A DNA stretch of 64,000 nt from Brienomyrus brachyistius (Eukaryota; Chordata; Actinopteri; Osteoglossiformes; Mormyridae): NCBI RefSeq assembly GCF_023856365.1, contig NC_064548.1, forward strand, positions 17,594,461 through 17,658,460, in the 5' to 3' direction. The position numbers were made by a program, and so were the translations under genes. Shown piece after piece: positions 13,375 through 26,015 of the stretch (positions are counted from its first letter, which is position 1; each line of letters opens with the position of its first letter). The notes beneath the pieces are model-generated. The model was given only the letters and a program-made list of their open reading frames with translations, did no database searches and had not been told where the DNA came from.

Positions 13375-13845
13375 TCAGTGTCCCCAGGCTCCGATACCGA
13401 TCTCTTGCTTGTACCTGTTGGTAAGAGTATTAGCCTTTCGGGTCAATTTAGATAAAACTGTATGCAAGCCGTTCAGATGGAAGTGAAAGAGTTTCTCCAG
13501 GTCTTCATCTTCACCGTCCGTTTCTATTCTCGATAAGTCAAGGCCGGCTATACCTACTTTTTCCTTTCTTCTCTCGTCCATCTGTAGGACGCCCCATTCG
13601 ATGTCATTTCTGATGGATTTCAGCACAACGTAGTTACTGTACATGTCACCGCTGCATAAATACGTTGCCGATCCGGTGCCAGCCGACCTGATGGGGCTGA
13701 TGCTCTTTTCGTTTTCCAACGGCACGTCCCTCAAAAGGCTGGGAACCATAACAGTCTGGTCCATGTTATTCACAGCGCTAATAAACCGGTTCATGGCATT
13801 AAAGAGGGAATTCTTCTGATTGTGCGAATCTGAGATCTGCATCAT
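13375..13845 (-). CDS. mid1ip1: MID1-interacting protein 1 (Spot14 family)
   Basis: A 156-residue protein of the THRSP/Spot14-MID1IP1 family. Family members act in the cytosol to promote acetyl-CoA carboxylase polymerisation and lipogenesis, and MID1IP1 binds the microtubule-associated protein MID1. The sequence shows the family's conserved N-terminus ([10 protein letters not shown], then [17 protein letters not shown]), the central [16 protein letters not shown] helix, and the C-terminal [14 protein letters not shown] plus NRYKQEIG and the WGH end. It is shorter than human MID1IP1 (about 183 residues) because the Gly/Pro-rich linker is reduced. The coding region is one exon, as in other vertebrates. 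The start is the first of two adjacent ATG codons, matching the family's MMQI start. Just upstream, CAG acceptor-like sites suggest a spliced 5' UTR. The paralogue (a, b or 'l' in fish naming) cannot be decided here. Confidence 0.95.
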   Translation of the reverse strand: MMQISDSHNQKNSLFNAMNRFISAVNNMDQTVMVPSLLRDVPLENEKSISPIRSAGTGSATYLCSGDMYSNYVVLKSIRNDIEWGVLQMDERRKEKVGIAGLDLSRIETDGEDEDLEKLFHFHLNGLHTVLSKLTRKANTLTNRYKQEIGIGAWGH

Positions 13846-14699
13846 CTTGCCTGAAGCACGGAAGGCACTGCGATATGCTCTTGAAAACTGATGTGTTAGG
13901 AGATCGACTGCTGAAAATTGGAGTACAAGGTGCAGCTACAGAAAATCACCTTTTCTCTTAATATTGCGTACGAGGAACGCGACAAAGGTTACGATCTTGC
14001 AGTCGTTTTATAAATGTAATTGTTCCTGTAGAAACCGGGTGCTGGAGTCTGCGAGTCTTCAAAAAAATACGGATCTACTCGATTTTGCTGTACAGTGTAA
14101 AACAGGATTTGTTCCCTTCGACCACTGCTTTCTGCTCCACGATCTTGTCAGCTTCTCTTATCAGCGCTTGTAAAAAGAACCGGTTTTAATGCAGAAGGGC
14201 GTTTCCAGGACCTGCCGACCGACATTAATATCCACTCAAAGTTGTAACAGGATCCCAAATGCCTACAATGACATGAAAAAAAGGCAATGGCTACAAACCT
14301 CGCATACAATATATTATTAACGTAGGCCTATTTGTTAGCGTTTAACAATGGACGTTAGATCGCAGTTTGCTAATCTCCAGGCAGCATTAAGGTGTGACTT
14401 ACAGCTACCGTAAAGCACACCCTACAAAAAGAAATTCAGCGACATTATGTGGGTGGCTAAAGATAATGCTGTAAAATTACATTACCAGATGTAAATATTC
14501 TATTGATATTAATATCCTATTAAAGTTCAAATGAAATTTATACTGTAAATCATAAAATCTTACATTTAATTTACGATTACAAAAAACATTCATATCCACA
14601 CACGAACATATATAGTTAAATGATCATCTTACGACTCGGTAACTGGTCTTGTACTCCACCACAGACCGATTTTCGATCTACAAAGTTGCAAAAAAAACG

Positions 14700-15030
14700 A
14701 ACAACTGGCTAATTTGTATCAGAGAGATACTGGAAGGTCTATCCGGGACGACGGAGTGCAGAACGAAGTGTGGCTCGTTCAATATTCATGAGGAAATGCA
14801 TCAGCCCACGGCTGTACCTCCGGTTTCAGCCAATCAAAATCTTTTCCGGCTTCTCGAGCGCTAGGCTTGACTATTCATCGACCAATCAAACCGAGGAGTG
14901 GGGCGGCTGGGTTCCTGCCAAGACGGCCCACGGTGGGCGGGGTTGTCGGGCGCTGTCTAACATCGGCCCGTTCAACCCGACGCGGAGCGGCATTGTAACT
15001 CGATAAGGGAAGTGGCGTCTCTGGGTGTCG
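14700..15030 (-). promoter_or_regulatory. Probable mid1ip1 promoter, CpG-rich with CCAAT boxes
   Basis: This lies about 0.9-1.2 kb upstream of the mid1ip1 start codon. It is markedly richer in GC and CpG than its AT-rich surroundings, with CCAAT boxes at 14830-14834 and 14882-14886 and GC-box (Sp1-type) sequences GGGGCGG at 14900-14906 and GGGCGGGG at 14935-14942. No clear TATA box is seen. The likely arrangement is a 5' UTR exon here spliced to the coding exon; the exact start site is not visible. Confidence 0.6.
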
Positions 15031-15189
15031 AGTCCTCGTTTCACCTTTCGGTATGAGTCATTCATGCTTTTACTGCTAAACTCTAAACATTCCAAATAAA
15101 CGATATATAATTTTGATCAAGAGTAATGAGCTATCAGCTACGCCCGTACCCAAGTGATGGCAATGTAACACTTTTATTAATTCGTTTGT

Positions 15190-15515
15190 AGGCATAATTA
15201 ATGGAAAATAGGGTGGGATGTCAGGGAAGAGGGTAGCACAGTGCTCTCACCCCTCTGAATCCGAGGGTTTGAAATCTGCAGTGTTAATGGACCTTGCATG
15301 TTCTCCCCATTTTGTATGTGTGGACTCCAGAAAATTCCGGTTTCTTTCTGCAGTACAATGACATGCAGTTTGGTGAACTGGCAGCTGGGTGTGTGTGCCC
15401 TGCAATGGATTGTCATACTGTCCTGGGTGTTCCTGCTCTTCGTGGCCTTTGCTGCATTGGACAAGTTCCAACCTCCCTGATCCCGAACTGTACAAACAGT
15501 TAGATAGATGGATAG
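15190..15515 (-). mobile_element. Dispersed CCATCC-tailed repeat, diverged copy
   Basis: It contains TGCATGTTCTCCCCAT and ends in AGATAGATGGATAG. These correspond, on the opposite strand, to parts of the better-preserved copy at 36812-37165. The middle is strongly diverged. Frames in it are not genes. Confidence 0.55.
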
Positions 15516-16003
15516 AATAATTATGAGACAAATGTCAGTATTTTGGTCCATTTGTTATGTGCACTGGCATAGAGTATATTATTTTAACTTATAAAACAGG
15601 AATCACCGGAACTAAATTGATTGTATCCATAATATACCAAACAATATAAGATTAAATGATCCTCTGATGGATATGTCAACTGTAATTATACCTTTGAACA
15701 CAATGACTTTCAAAAAGCTTTGTGAGGTTCTCCACAGAATAATATAATTATAAATATTAAGGAAGTACATGCAGACCCCACACACATGTGCACAGAACCA
15801 CAGCCCCTATCACAATCACAGTTCTGGAACTGTGTGGGCAAATTCCTATCTCCTGAGCTGATATTCATTTATAGCAGCAATGTAATGGGTATTATATACT
15901 GTCCTGAAACTCCAGAGCTAAACCTGTAGAATTGACTCAGATGTGGATTAAACGAAGGCTCTCTTAAAGCAACTCACAAATAATTGTGAAACAACTTAAA
16001 TGT
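15516..16003. other. AT-rich intergenic DNA
   Basis: No coding, RNA or repeat feature recognised. Confidence 0.5.
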
Positions 16004-17255
16004 GTCACGGTCTCGTGTGGATGCGACACGAGGACGTGGCATCGTGCAGATGAGGAACAGAATGTGGATGATCCACGGGCGGCTACAGCTAACACAAGCT
16101 GTTTATTAAGCGAAGCAGGAGACACTAGGAAACACTAAAGTGAATGGGCCGTGAGGGGTAGGAAAAAACAACAAAATTAACGACAAAAACTCCAAGGAAC
16201 TAGGAGCAGGCAAGGAACAAAGTGCAAAAATGAAACACAGAAGAAACGTCTAACATTCTAGAAAACCAACTGAACTACACATTCAGATTCTGACCTTCAG
16301 ACACTCAATGACCCAACAAGGACCTTGTAAGGAAGAGTAGTAAAGATGCCCCAAGGTTCTTGGTTGATCATTTGAATACAGACAGTGTCAGCGATTCATG
16401 ATCATGGAGTAAGTCAGTGGTAGAATGGGGGCTCCAGTCGGCACCACTAGAGTGATAAGGAAGATAATTGAATTACAATAATCAGAAAGATTCCATTCTG
16501 TCCCACCCCATCCCTGCCCCAGGCTCCTCACAGTCCAGAAGGTCACTTTTTATATGCAAATTCACTCACAACACCTACACATAGTACCTTGTTGGGGAGG
16601 GTTTTCTGGGGTATAAAGGGGGGTGAAGAACTGTCCTTAATTTGTATTTCAGCTGCATTTCAGTACCCAGTGTATGTCGACACTGTATTGCAGTATATTG
16701 TTTTTACTGTTCAATAAACTACCATTTTTCTGAAACAAGACTCTGCAAGTGGATTCCTTACAAACTAAACTAAGGCAGGAATATAAATACACAAAACCAA
16801 ACTGGGTAACGACACAAGGAGTGAGACAAGAAACAGTCAATCAATCAGGGAGGGTACAGGATAACAAGCAATCAGAAAACACACGATCGGCACGAGAACA
16901 GGCAACAGGTGAAACTAATAATTAACTCAAGCAACTCTAGCAGAGAAACTAAGAAACAAAGTCTACACTAGGGGAAGAACAGACAGGTAAAACACAACCA
17001 CGGGCACAAAGGATGAAACCAAAACCGAATACAATGACTTGACACAGGAACTAGAAAACTCAAACAAATGAAGCACTAGGGAACAAAATCTACAAAAAAA
17101 CTACAAAAAGAGAGGAGGCAGGATTTGAACACACAACTGAGGGGTTGACACTAACAACCGGGAGGACAGGATGGCCAGCGACACCTGCTGGCCACACGGG
17201 GAGAAGACAGGAACGACTGGGACAAACAGGTGCTGACCCTGACAAAACATAACTG
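16004..17255. mobile_element. Possible composite transposable element (unclassified)
   Basis: The segment begins TGTCACGGTCTCGTGTGG and ends near CAGGTGCTGACCCTGACA, with a CACCTGCTGGCC block near the right end; a similar CCAGCAGGTG block occurs at 51510. Inside it, 16390-16760 looks like a separate insertion with a TATAAAGG box (about 16611) and an AATAAA signal (about 16712), a layout found in LTRs. No protein-coding domain survives, and boundaries and class are uncertain. Confidence 0.3.
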
Positions 17256-18089
17256 AAATTATTGTTTATGGTACTAATGCGCAATATACTATATATAATA
17301 TAAAAATGGACAAATCCACAAATACACAATCCACATTCTAAATCCTTCAAAGGACACTGGACCTCATTTTGGCAGCCTTCCAGGTAGATGATTAACTTTG
17401 CACTCCACTCAGTCTTAAATCTGAGTCCATGGCCTCATTACTTAAATATAATACTTCTCTCTTGGTTGCACACTATGCCTGCATGACCTCTCCCAGTCTT
17501 AATTTTGCATCCAGTCTAGCAATCCTTCAAGAAGTTGCCAACTGGTTATATTCAGCCAAGTCTAGTTACTAACAGGAGGGAATTCCACAAAGCAGAAATT
17601 CCCAGTTAGCCGGATAACTTAAGCCAAATGTAAAAACCATTCAATAGGGTGGGAGAGAAGTCACATTTCTATTGAACATTGCTGACATTTGGCATAAGTT
17701 ACCTATAGCTAATGGAAATGATCCCGCTTTGGGGAACACCCCTAAGAATACCAGCAGGGCCCTAGACAGGACTTGTGCAGTACCGAGGTTTAAAGTGTAG
17801 CCCTTCTTAGGTGTGCCCCGTAACAGGACATAGTGATTGGAGATGCAGAATAAATACTGAGGACTTGACCTCAATGGTAGGTATAGGCATTAGTACCAGT
17901 GATTTCTGGGTTACTGTTGAAGGCCAAATATCAAGCACCAAGCGACCCGTAAAGCAGTTCCCAAAGCACCCCCTCTCACAAAACTACTGCTGCATCACGG
18001 TTACCCTTCGCTTCCTTGGGTAGGGTCCTGACTTGCCTTGACCATGTGCTGAAGCTGAGGAAGACTGATGAATGGATCTACACACATAC
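17256..18089. other. Intergenic DNA, no gene recognised
   Basis: Mixed noncoding sequence with short frames only. A short AT-rich stretch occurs near 17285-17305. Confidence 0.45.
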
Positions 18090-18278
18090 ATTTCTCCACA
18101 CATTAAATGGACTCATGGGCTTTTCACTTAATGAATTACCATCGTTGTCATCGGAATGGAGCATGTACAGGATGCTTGTGGTACATATGAGCATAACTAT
18201 TGTCATGGCCAGGAAACAGAGTACAGTTAAAACATGTTTGACTTTCGCAGCCAAAAGAACCCAAGGCAGAGCATCCAA
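18090..18278 (-). other. Candidate orphan exon with a membrane helix
   Basis: A minus-strand open segment encodes a hydrophobic stretch (VLTVLCFLAMTIVMLICTTS), then a polar run with SDDNDGN and KPMSPFNVWRN. A splice-donor-like GTATGTG follows directly, just before the frame stops. The layout fits the first exon of a type II membrane protein, but no partner exon or family was recognised. It may be chance. Confidence 0.2.
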
Positions 18279-18637
18279 AACTGGGCTATGAATTCAGAAT
18301 GGCATGTTTTCTACCTGATGGCCCCGGAGACTTCCGGAGCACACACTGCAAAAAATGGCTAAACAGTTGGACTTGGGGCTGCGGACTGAATGAGTGACTC
18401 CAGGACGAGGCCACAAAAAGGAGATTCAAGGGCAAAAACAAATAAAGAAACAAAGAAATAACACTTTAAAAGCAGGAACAGCAACCTGGACACGGGAACC
18501 AGAGCGCTATATGAAGTGGGTTTACTGGCTTAATGAGGTTTCTTGTGGCTTACTTCCTAGTTTAAGGTACTATGAATCATAGCTCACTCTTAAACTCAGT
18601 GTATTGCCATGGTAATTTACGTTGCACGCCTAACCTG

Positions 18638-18866
18638 CACTGTCACAGAAAAGGGCACAGTCTCGATACAGAATTTTTCCCCCATGGTACAAACAACATT
18701 TTGTACTCCAAAGGTACAAAAATGTTCCTGAGTTCATTTCTGTATATTAAAAATTACATTTACCTACAGCTAGGGTACAATTGGCAGACCCTTCAGGGTA
18801 AAGTCCCAGTGAAAAGTAACTGTACCGTCAAAGGTACAAATTAGTACTTTGTTTTCTGACAGTGTG
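18638..18866. mobile_element. MITE-like element with short terminal inverted repeats
   Basis: The left end CACTGTCACAGAAAA and the right end TTTTCTGACAGTG are inverted copies of each other apart from a two-base indel. Several AAGGTACAAA copies lie inside. The length of about 230 bp and lack of coding capacity fit a non-autonomous DNA transposon. Confidence 0.5.
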
Positions 18867-21060
18867 CTGCTTTCTGCAGGCTTTTGGATTCAAACAGGCG
18901 TAAGTCCCACCCTTTGACCAAATAGTAGGGGTGGGTGAAACCACTGATTATCGTTTTCATCTGATACAAATGAAATTAGATGTTTTTATCTCAGTCCTGA
19001 TATCTTATACCAGCTTCTGTATGGCTGCGTGCCAGGGGACGATTACATTTACCAGGGGGCCAGGGTGTTGAGTGATACATTTTGCGGAGTGGGTGGGTAT
19101 TACCTACCTCCTACCTATTGGCGGGGATGCTCGTAGTTTGCATCTGTACAATACCGACACCGGTATTTTATGTGACCACATGTAGACAAACCCCGAGACA
19201 ACTTACCAAGATGATAACCGCCAGAGACGTGCGGCAAGCGGTTTGGGGGTGTCTGAACACCTCTGTATGCGTGATCGAGGGAAAGTGCCCCCATTGATGT
19301 TTCAAGCGTGTAAAACTCGCTATGTAGTACAACCCTTAGCTGCAGAACTCCAGCTGACCTAGACTCGGAACACAGAAACAAGATGCCTGCATAAAGAGAT
19401 TACAAAACTCAGACAAAAACGCGAACAAAAGTATCCAAACACAAACATAAAGTTAGGCACTGAATCAAAGCAAGAACTAAGTCTCACTCTCAAAGAATAA
19501 GCAATGACAGCAACTCAGTTGGCACTCAAGGCGATTCTCTCTGGTCAGTGTTTAGAAACAGCAACACAGATCTTTTTCAATTACATGATTACAACACAGC
19601 ACAGGTACAGCCTAACTATAATCTACCATTTTAAAAGTTTTACTAAAAAATTACAGTCACGATTAATTTTCCTTCCTGCCACTAGAGGGCAGCACACATT
19701 TAGTCAGAGCCACAAGGCATCAGTTCCTTTGCTGTAGGAGGCGCATGTATTCGCGTTACCTGGATGCCTGAATATCGCCAATTTATACACCGTTCTTAGT
19801 GTTGAAAACCTTTCCTTATGTTTCTTACCTGTGCCCTTACTTTTTACATAAGAGTGCCATTCTAGTTCTGATCAATCAGCTCATGATGCTCCGGGTCTCT
19901 TGTTTTCCCTGGTTTGATTCACAGCCTGTGCCAGACCTTTTGCTACTTGAATTCCCATTTAGGCAACCTTTCTGTGTGAACATTCATACACAATCTATGA
20001 TTAATAACATCGATGGAAAACCCTAAGTGTAACATAACGATGAAAGTCAGCCTGTGTTTGTAACACTGACCTGTATTTTAAGTTTCAAACGCGTGTGTAG
20101 CGCCACCTTCTGTTCGACACAGAGATGCTCACGGATAGTTTACCAATGATGCATTGATTAGTCTGAACGTTACTACGAAGTCTAGAGAAGCTGAGTTTCT
20201 TTCTCTCCCTTTATCTCGAAATAACAAAATATGTTTTGGAGAGCTCACAGGATATTTTGTTATCTTAAGTTTTTATTAATGGTCATGTTTTCAGGGGGAA
20301 AAAAACAGATTGTAATAACAGACGGAAAAAACACGGTTGTAAAGGGGTGGGGGCGGGGGGTAATACAAGTTATTCTGTTTTATTGGGCTTTCCCCAGTTT
20401 CGGGTTGAAACCAAAAAGCCGTTGGGAAAAGAGGAAGACATTACAGAAACACGTGACGCGAATGAACAAAACCTACCGATCACTATACCCATCCAACAAC
20501 TACGCTTTTATTTTTTATTTTTTTCAGGCAGTGTCTTTTCATTGTACCTCTGAGTGATGGTGAAACAAATCTGAATTGCAGTACTGTACGGGTATGCATA
20601 ATTATAAATACCTAATATGTTTTATGTTTTATTTGAGATGAAATAAAAACTCTAGCTATTAACATCTTTTCTTGTTATGCGGAAAAATAAGGCACGATTT
20701 CGAGTTAACAGAATAGCAAAAAAATCAGGCTATAAACCTGCCCGTGGACTTGCACATATATACGTTATCAAATACGTTTAACTCAAATAGCTTAATTGTA
20801 AATAACAGTCGAATTTTATCGGAATTCGCTCGTGAAATGACCAGTACACACAGCAAAACACCTTATGCCATCTAGTGGCCGTGAGGTGATATATACGGTT
20901 TTTTTTTTTTAAAGCGCACGTCAAATCAAAATCCAGTGCAGACGCAGTTTCAGTCGCTATTATTGAGGACACGTCAATGACAGCTTTACATCGTCTGTAA
21001 CTGGTGTCAGGTGGACAAAGGGAGATTTGTATCGTGTCTTAATGAGTAACATTGTGGCCT
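18867..21060. other. Intergenic DNA, no gene recognised
   Basis: No convincing exon or repeat body. A T10-type run lies near 20900. Short frames here lack domains. Confidence 0.45.
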
Positions 21061-21071
21061 CACACCACCAT

Positions 21072-21112
21072 GCGCGCGCGCACACACACACGCACACACA
21101 CACGCACACACA
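21072..21112. repeat. (CA)n/(GC)n microsatellite
   Basis: GCGCGCGC runs directly into interrupted CACACA repeats with CG variants. Alternating purine-pyrimidine of this kind can adopt Z-DNA. Confidence 0.9.
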
Positions 21113-21708
21113 GTAGCTATGAGACTCCACTGCATTTAAACCACATGTCATTGAACTGTAGGAAACCGCGGTAGGCAGAGGAAACAGGAACTAGTGCAGC
21201 AGAGGCAAACCCCACACATAGAGCAGCATCACACAATTGTCAAAGGCTGAGACCAGTACACACAGTACACACAGTGCTACCCAATGAGCAAATACTACTG
21301 ACAAAGAAATGCTGCCTCTTTTAGTGCTAAACGAAAGGCAAGTAGCTTTTCTCATTTTGTAGTCCATTACTTAAGCACATTAATAAAAATAATAAAAAGC
21401 CCCAGAATAATTATTCTCCACAAAGCTTAAAATCCCGTCTGATTTTGCATAATGTGCTTGGTTCTGCATGTATTCCGTACATAATTGTTTTGAAGTTGAG
21501 TGCATTTCTGGTGTGGACTGAGTGACTTGTTAAGTTTGGGTGGTTGTACCTGGTCAGAGTCCAGCAGAGAATATGAGAAAGGAGAAGAGTGAGTCAAGTG
21601 TGCAGCAGCTACGGTCACACTCGTACGAAAGCCAGGATTCAGAATTCCTTTTACTTAGGTAGAATATCTTTTATTGTTTATGTATATTTAAAAAATTGCC
21701 ATCACTTA

Positions 21709-21795
21709 ACAACAACAACAACGATAATAATAATAATAATAATGCATTTATATAGTGCCTTTCAGAAACCCAAGGTCACTTTACAATAAATAAAG
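21709..21795 (+). repeat. Microsatellite plus dispersed-repeat fragment
   Basis: AAC and ATA trinucleotide runs (21711-21743) are followed by TATATAGTGCCTTTCAG and a CCCAAGGTCACTTTACA segment. This motif recurs in many fish repeats, probably as a LINE or SINE tail. Confidence 0.5.
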
Positions 21796-22504
21796 AAAAA
21801 ACATGAAACAGGTGAGGAAGAAGAGAAATGTTCATTAAACAGGAATGGCTTCAGCGACTAAATTGTATGACCATGATTTGGTCCCTGTCAAAGTCAGACA
21901 GGTCTTTATCTCTGCCAATTTCTTCTGCATTCAGCGCACCAAATTACCATATAAAATAGCCCAGACCTTGATATTCACCCTCTTTAAAAAACGTCCTTGG
22001 TTATTCACCTCACGTGGGCGCGGTCATAATATTTTGGCTCATCGGTGTATAGACATCCCATTTTAGGCATACTGATTTCAGGTAGAGGAAATACTGGCCA
22101 GCCTTGGGCCATTACAGTATACCGTTTTTGTTCGAACCCCCCTGCAAATTGTACCAGGGAAATGCTGGAATACCATTGTTTTTTATGAGCATGGAAATAC
22201 TGAATTACATATTGGTGTAATGTCTGAATGGTATGACTATATTAAAAATGAGATACTGTCCAAGCCTTTTGCTGGCTGAGGTTGCAACAGTAAAACTTCC
22301 TGCCAGTCCAGGGGCCACGTTATATCTATCTATATATACTTTTAATGTTACTAACGCGATGATGAAAAACTCAACAAAAACAGAATTACTCTTCAATGAT
22401 AGCAGATTGGGTATTTTTGTAATAGTTTCTATCATGCAGTACGTTCTTAAAAAACTACTACTTCATCCGGCCGCTAGATGGCACACAATGCATTTTTATT
22501 CTTA

Positions 22505-22650
22505 AATATGATTAGATTGAGCCCTGTGATGGGCTGGCCCCCCATCCTGGGTTGTTCCCTGCCTCGTGCCCATACTGTAGCTTCCGGGATAGTCTCCGGT
22601 CCTAGTAGGATAAGCGGTTTGGAAAATGGATTGATGGATGGATGGAAAAA
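22505..22650 (-). mobile_element. Dispersed CCATCC-tailed repeat, fragment
   Basis: GGGCTGGCCCCCCATCCTGG through GATAAGCGGTTTGGAAAATG and then GGATGGATGG is the reverse complement of the left half of the copy at 36812-37165. Only the tail half is present. Confidence 0.75.
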
Positions 22651-22794
22651 ACTAAATGCTGTCAAACCTACTTATTATTTGAGAACAAGGTCTGCTTCTT
22701 CTACTACGTGACTTAATGCATCTTTTATTAATCAGAAGTGAAATATTAAGTAATGGCCAGTAAAGAGTTTTAGGGCCACTCTTAATAAAAATAA

Positions 22795-23025
22795 AAATAT
22801 AAAACCTCGACAATAAAGTCGGAACTTTCAAGATTAAAGTTGTAATTTGCCAGAATAAAGTCAAATAATTTGAGAATAAGTGAAAAATAAAGTCAAAGTT
22901 AAAGAAAAAAAGTCACATCTTTCGAGAATAAAGTCATAATTTGCTAAAATAAAGTCATAATAATTAGAGAATAAAGTCATAAAGTTACAAAAAAAACTGC
23001 AATGTTTCTGGAATAAAGTCATTCG
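22795..23025. repeat. Degenerate tandem repeat based on GAATAAAGTCA
   Basis: Imperfect units of about 20 bp built on GAGAATAAAGTCATAA repeat across about 230 bp, with considerable drift. AATAAA hexamers here are part of the repeat and not polyadenylation signals. Confidence 0.7.
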
Positions 23026-23049
23026 AAACTATGCGAAAAGGTTCAGAAT

Positions 23050-24386
23050 CGTGTAAGGACTTTGCGTGGCAAAACGAGGGAGGTTGAGGATATAGTAGAA
23101 CTTTACTTTAGAATAGGGTTCACAAGCAAAGAGATCCTTGCTCTTCTGGCACATGAGAACCAAATCGTTATTAGTATTCGGACATTGAAAAGATTGTGTC
23201 ACAAATCTTTTGTTGAACCTGAGATCACTAGCAGCGGGAGTCGACAGGACTATCGATGGTTATACATCTGCGTGCTGTTCAAAGAGGGTATGTAGTGTCA
23301 CAGGAGACAGTGCGTATGATCATCAAAATCATTGATCCCGATGATGTAGATCGTCGGCGCGCTCGACGGCTTCGACGTCGAAAGTACAGTAAAAGTGGCC
23401 CCAATGCTTTATGGCACATGGACTCATACGACAAAGTGAAGCCATATGGCACCGCAATAAATGGTTGCATTGATGGATTTAGTTAGTCATGTGATATGGA
23501 TGGAGGCGTTTAATACAAACAACGACCCCAAAGTAATAGCAGACTACTTCATATCCACTGTGACGCGGTTTGGAGGCTGTCCGAGCGCTTGCCAGCCGAT
23601 CCAGGTACGGAAAACGTCTGTGTCTGTGAAATTCAGATGTTCCTGCGCAGGCATCACTCCGACCATTACGCCAGAGAGAGAAGCTTCATTTATGGATGCA
23701 GTACTGTAAATTAAAGAATAGAATCGTGGTTTGGATCGACATTTTTCAGACGCGCAATGATGATGGACATTTTTCTGATGACTTTTTGGACAAAAATCGG
23801 ATCCAGTTGCGCTTTCTTAATCTTGCGCAGGTATCACAAAAAATTCTATTTTACACATATAGTTTCTTATTACCAAGGACAAAAAATGAGTCATAATTAA
23901 TAAAGTCTTAAAATATTATTAACAATGAAATTGTTCAAGTTAATACATTCATTTAAAAGTATAGGTGTAACTGGAAGATTTTTCTGTGCATCAAACCTCT
24001 TGAACAATGCTGAAGTTGAATATTCTTCACTGTACTATACTGTATATGCTGAGAGGGTGGATGATGAGGTTATAGTCCATTACTCATATTTGTTTTCATG
24101 CAGGATGAACTAGACGACGTTGTGAGGACATGGAGTGTCTGGAGGACGCCCAGTTCGAATGTTTTGTGTTTTGCAAATGTATGGAGGGGGGTAGAACAAT
24201 GTCAAATCTGTTCTTCCAGAAGAGGTAGATATTTGGAAAGAGGAATGCGCCCCAAAGGGTCAGTACCCCTGCGATGAAACTGTCTTTGAACTCTGTGCCC
24301 TTCTCATGGATGAAAATGGTTGGACTGCACCTGAAGATGCATACCACGCAGCTCACTTAAGAAATGAGATACTAGACAATATATAG
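23050..24386 (+). pseudogene. Integrase-core-domain gene, broken
   Basis: This is a decayed copy of a multi-copy fish gene with a retroviral-type integrase (rve) core. An N-terminal helical part (VEDIVELYFRIGFTSKEI) leads into the core, with WHMDSYDK (first catalytic Asp), GCIDGFS, HVIWMEAFNTNNDPKVIADY, then ADPGTENV (second Asp, in another frame) and RIESWFG (Glu). A C-terminal part reads YPCDETVFELC and ends in an in-frame TAG at 24386. The breaks visible are frame shifts near 23260, 23485, 23590 and 24190-24215 and a stop (TAA) just before RIESW near 23710. The sequence between about 23831 and 24102 begins GTATCA and ends TTTCATGCAG, like a retained intron, so this is a decayed gene copy and not a spliced retrocopy. 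No usable start codon was seen. Confidence 0.75.
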
Positions 24387-25875
24387 AAAGACAAACTACT
24401 CTTAAATGAGCATGAACAGGCAAAGGTAGCCTAATCCAAAATGAGACCACTACCTAAGAGGAGTAACATTTATCTACATGCTATATATTATTTATGGGTT
24501 AAGATTTTAGTGAAACATTTTGAATTCTTCACACGTGCAGTATGTTTACAGAAAAGAAATGAACCCGAGAAATACATGTCTTGTATATGCAAAACGTTTA
24601 TTCAAAAAGCTCTTTATACACAATCAATGTGTAAATATTTTGAAGTAAGCTCCCCATTTCAAACTAATTTTACCTACTCTATTAATTCAATTACTGCAAG
24701 AGTTTGTCATATACACAGAAGTCAGTTCAACTAAGCAATGAAAATCTCACTCTAATGTACTTCTGCTAAATAAAAATGAACACAACACAGAACAAAACAG
24801 AAGTGATATTAAATGATTTATTAAATGATTATATTTTGATTAAAAAAGAAATGAAATCACAATCTGTCATTTTACTGATGAAAAATAATTGACTGCCAGA
24901 ATAATGCATGCAGTCCTGATATAAGAGATTAACACTAAATTTTCACCTTCACTTGAATGCATCATTATTCAGACACCTATTCATGTGATACAGATATAAT
25001 TCATAAACATCGTATTTACTATCTTTTGACTTTGGTCACTTTTGATAGACACCTTCATCCAAAGCAAATTACAGATTAATGACTGTGCTTGGTGTTCCTT
25101 AGAACTGCTGTATGCCACCAATTCAGTTTCATTAATTAATCTTTCTCAGTGGTACAATACTACTGGTCTCGCTTTGATAACTTAGCGACTAGTTTCTGAA
25201 GTCTATATTTTGATTTGCTTCGCCGATGCTTTGACGTCAATCAACCCCACAATTCATTACCCAACCGTCATTGCTAACTTGCATTGTTATTATACATTTA
25301 CTAAGTTTTTGTTATAAAATGAAATCAAAATAACTTCTTTAATTGACATAAAGAACATTAAAACAATGAAAGGCAGCAGATCTGTATAATCATGTATTGG
25401 TCCATGACCTTAATGAGCAGATGCTGGATGTTCTTGTCTCCAGACCGAAAACATCATTAATATGTACTTTTTTTTGACGAGACTTTCACAGTAGTGGTCT
25501 TGTTCATCTTAAACAGACAAGCTGTCCTTCAGAACCCGCTGTATGCTTCAGAGCTGGGTTAGATCGGACGTCTTGTGTTTGGTATGTGTGAGGAGGTGTG
25601 GGTGTCTGTTTTCTCCTTTTTTTAACTCCCCCTGTACCGCATTGCTGATTCTGGCCCAGAGCTGTTATTCAGCCTCCTGCGAAGGCCAGAAAGTTCTATT
25701 TAGCTACTGTTCCTATAAAGGGATATTTTATGATTCCACAGGAATGGACAAGTTTTAACAAATAATTATATTTTAGGAAACAGCAGCAATAAATACATTT
25801 TAGATCTTCATATCATATTGCAATAAATATCTAAAAATAGTATATTATCAACACTAACAGCTTTTTTTGTTTATG
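24387..25875. other. AT-rich intergenic DNA
   Basis: No gene seen. At about 25030-25075 the minus strand resembles an L2-type LINE tail (GCTTTGGATGAAGGTGTCT). The rest is AT-rich and unassigned. Confidence 0.45.
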
Positions 25876-25881
25876 TTTATT
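25876..25881 (-). terminator. Polyadenylation signal for the SecA-like gene
   Basis: AATAAA on the minus strand, about 135 nt past the stop codon of the large SecA-like gene. The spacing is plausible; use is inferred. Confidence 0.45.
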
Positions 25882-26015
25882 AATATGAAAAAAGAGGATA
25901 AACATTGTATTGTTAAAGTGTTTCCATGAACTCCTGACAAATGCTTGTTTGAAACCATACAGGATTGTGAAAGAGGCGCTCAAACTTTACCTGTGTGAAG
26001 TCTTTCGGAGTCCCT

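Noticed and set aside
22795..23025. Cluster of AATAAA as polyadenylation sites
   Set aside because: They are units of a degenerate tandem repeat with no gene ending there.
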